A stretch of 6,179 nucleotides of DNA, taken from contig DBYL01000024.1 of the NCBI GenBank assembly GCA_002309835.1, positions 27,895-34,073 on the forward strand, given 5' to 3'. Below, in pieces: positions 5,787-6,179 of the stretch. The position numbers were made by a program, and so were the translations under genes. The stretch comes from Bacteroidales bacterium UBA1187 (GTDB lineage: Bacteria > Bacteroidota > Bacteroidia > Bacteroidales > Paludibacteraceae). Below the pieces are notes generated by a model. That model ran no database searches. It was given only the letters and a program-made list of their open reading frames with translations, and was not told where the DNA came from. The first letter of the stretch is position 1; every line of letters starts with the position of its first letter.

Positions 5787-5818
5787 CAAAGGTACAACAA
5801 AAATTGCATATATGCAAA
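5787..5818 (-). promoter_or_regulatory. Complete Bacteroidetes-type promoter for the leucine-rich repeat operon
   Basis: The coding strand has TTTG (5818-5815) and TACCTTTG (5794-5787) separated by 20 nt, matching the TTTG-N19-21-TAnnTTTG consensus of the Bacteroidetes primary sigma factor. The -33 element is overlapped by a perfect 14-bp palindrome TTGCATATATGCAA (5804-5817). The -7 box lies in one arm of a second dyad (5774-5793, arms ACCTTTGC and GCAAAGGT, four-base centre) that spans the expected start site. Both palindromes are plausible operator sites. Confidence 0.8.
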
Positions 5819-5836
5819 TATTTTATGTGAAAACAG

Positions 5837-5883
5837 AAAAAAAAAGAGCCCCATGATGTCCCCCGTTGACCGGGGGAACGGGC
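5837..5883 (-). terminator. Second hairpin and T-tract, probable backup terminator
   Basis: A 7-bp G+C-rich stem (TCCCCCG with CGGGGGA, 5-nt loop, 5859-5877) can be extended by an outer GCCC/GGGC pairing (5848-5851 with 5880-5883). On the minus strand it is followed by GCTC and nine T residues (5845-5837). It follows the stronger terminator and precedes the next promoter. Confidence 0.6.
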
Positions 5884-5904
5884 GAAGCAGAGGAAAGGGG
5901 GCAT

Positions 5905-5931
5905 AAAAAAGCCCCTCCTTTTAGGGAGGGG
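5905..5931 (-). terminator. Intrinsic terminator of the right-edge gene
   Basis: On the minus strand a perfect 7-bp stem (CCCCTCC with GGAGGGG, 6-nt loop) is followed by C and six T residues. It begins 15 nt after the stop codon of the partial gene and points away from it, a standard rho-independent terminator. Confidence 0.85.
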
Positions 5932-5946
5932 TCGGGGGTAGGCCGC

Positions 5947-6179
5947 TTAGTTGCCGTGCTGCTGGTCGTACGCATCGCTGCAGATCTTCCACAGATACGC
6001 GCGGAGCGTCTTCTTGCCGCCCGGCTGGTCTTTCTGCGCGAGGAAGTTCGCCTGGTCGGTGCTGATGTTCATCAGATCCTTCTTGCGCAGAGCCACTGCC
6101 TTGCTGACCGCCTCGAACTTACCGCGGATCTCGAGCTCACGCGCCGTTACCGCGGTGGAACGTTTGTAGCGGTCTGCGT
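5947..6179 (-). CDS. C-terminal part of an unrecognised protein (partial)
   Basis: An open frame enters from the window edge and ends with QQHGN and a TAA; 76 full codons are visible and the start lies outside. The segment is rich in Lys, Ala and charged residues, with a predicted helical stretch (ARELEIRGKFEAVSKAVALR), then DLMNISTDQANFLAQKDQP, GGKKTLRAYLWK and ICSDAYDQQHG. I do not recognise a family, and no signal peptide or membrane segment falls in the visible part. The region is clearly more G+C-rich than the other genes here, with many GCG, CGC and CTC codons, which may reflect high expression or a different origin. That it is a real gene is supported by its uninterrupted frame, biased codon use and the terminator immediately after the stop. 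It is transcribed separately from the leucine-rich repeat operon, which has its own promoter. Confidence 0.7.
   Translation of the reverse strand, partial: ADRYKRSTAVTARELEIRGKFEAVSKAVALRKKDLMNISTDQANFLAQKDQPGGKKTLRAYLWKICSDAYDQQHGN

Noticed and set aside
5692..5904. A 70-codon minus-strand frame starting MPPFLC
   Set aside because: It would run through a terminator hairpin, its T-tract and the whole promoter. Only its last 27 codons fall in the predicted transcript, and those are discussed as a leader frame.

Overview
The window looks like a chromosome segment from a member of the Bacteroidales, probably of the Prevotella-like lineage. The evidence is two promoters of the Bacteroidetes type (TAnnTTTG at about -7, one with TTTG at about -33), starts without a clear Shine-Dalgarno sequence, a BspA-type leucine-rich secreted protein whose tail matches a type common in Prevotella-like secreted proteins, and an alginate-export-type outer membrane barrel. 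All credible genes are on the minus strand, so the window reads right to left. No tRNA, rRNA, CRISPR array or transposase is visible.

Right edge (6179 to about 5837): the C-terminal end of an unrecognised, visibly G+C-richer gene, followed by a good intrinsic terminator and a second hairpin/T-tract.

Middle (about 5818 to 3827): a complete promoter and a leader of roughly 100 nt, then three closely packed genes. These are a secreted leucine-rich repeat protein (404 aa), a 42-aa peptide gene that overlaps it by ATGA, and a small lipoprotein (153-155 aa). The leader and the first codons of the leucine-rich gene carry, in another frame, what looks like a decayed copy of the same C-terminal tail that ends that gene.

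Left half (3801 to 20): a second promoter drives an apparent three-gene operon. It encodes a membrane sensor fused to a SpoIIE-type PP2C phosphatase and an RsbW-like ATPase/kinase domain (683 aa), a stand-alone STAS anti-sigma-factor-antagonist-like protein (101 aa), and an outer membrane barrel whose start lies one base after the STAS stop. The first two make a compact partner-switching module: one polypeptide could both phosphorylate and dephosphorylate the STAS protein in response to a periplasmic signal. The barrel is either its output or part of the same envelope function. The last bases of the window may hold the start of a fourth gene.

The most unusual points are the coupling of a fused phosphatase-kinase, a STAS protein and a barrel; the unannotated 42-aa peptide with a Gly-Gly motif; the relic of a C-terminal tail in the leader; and a heptanucleotide tandem repeat inside the phosphatase domain.
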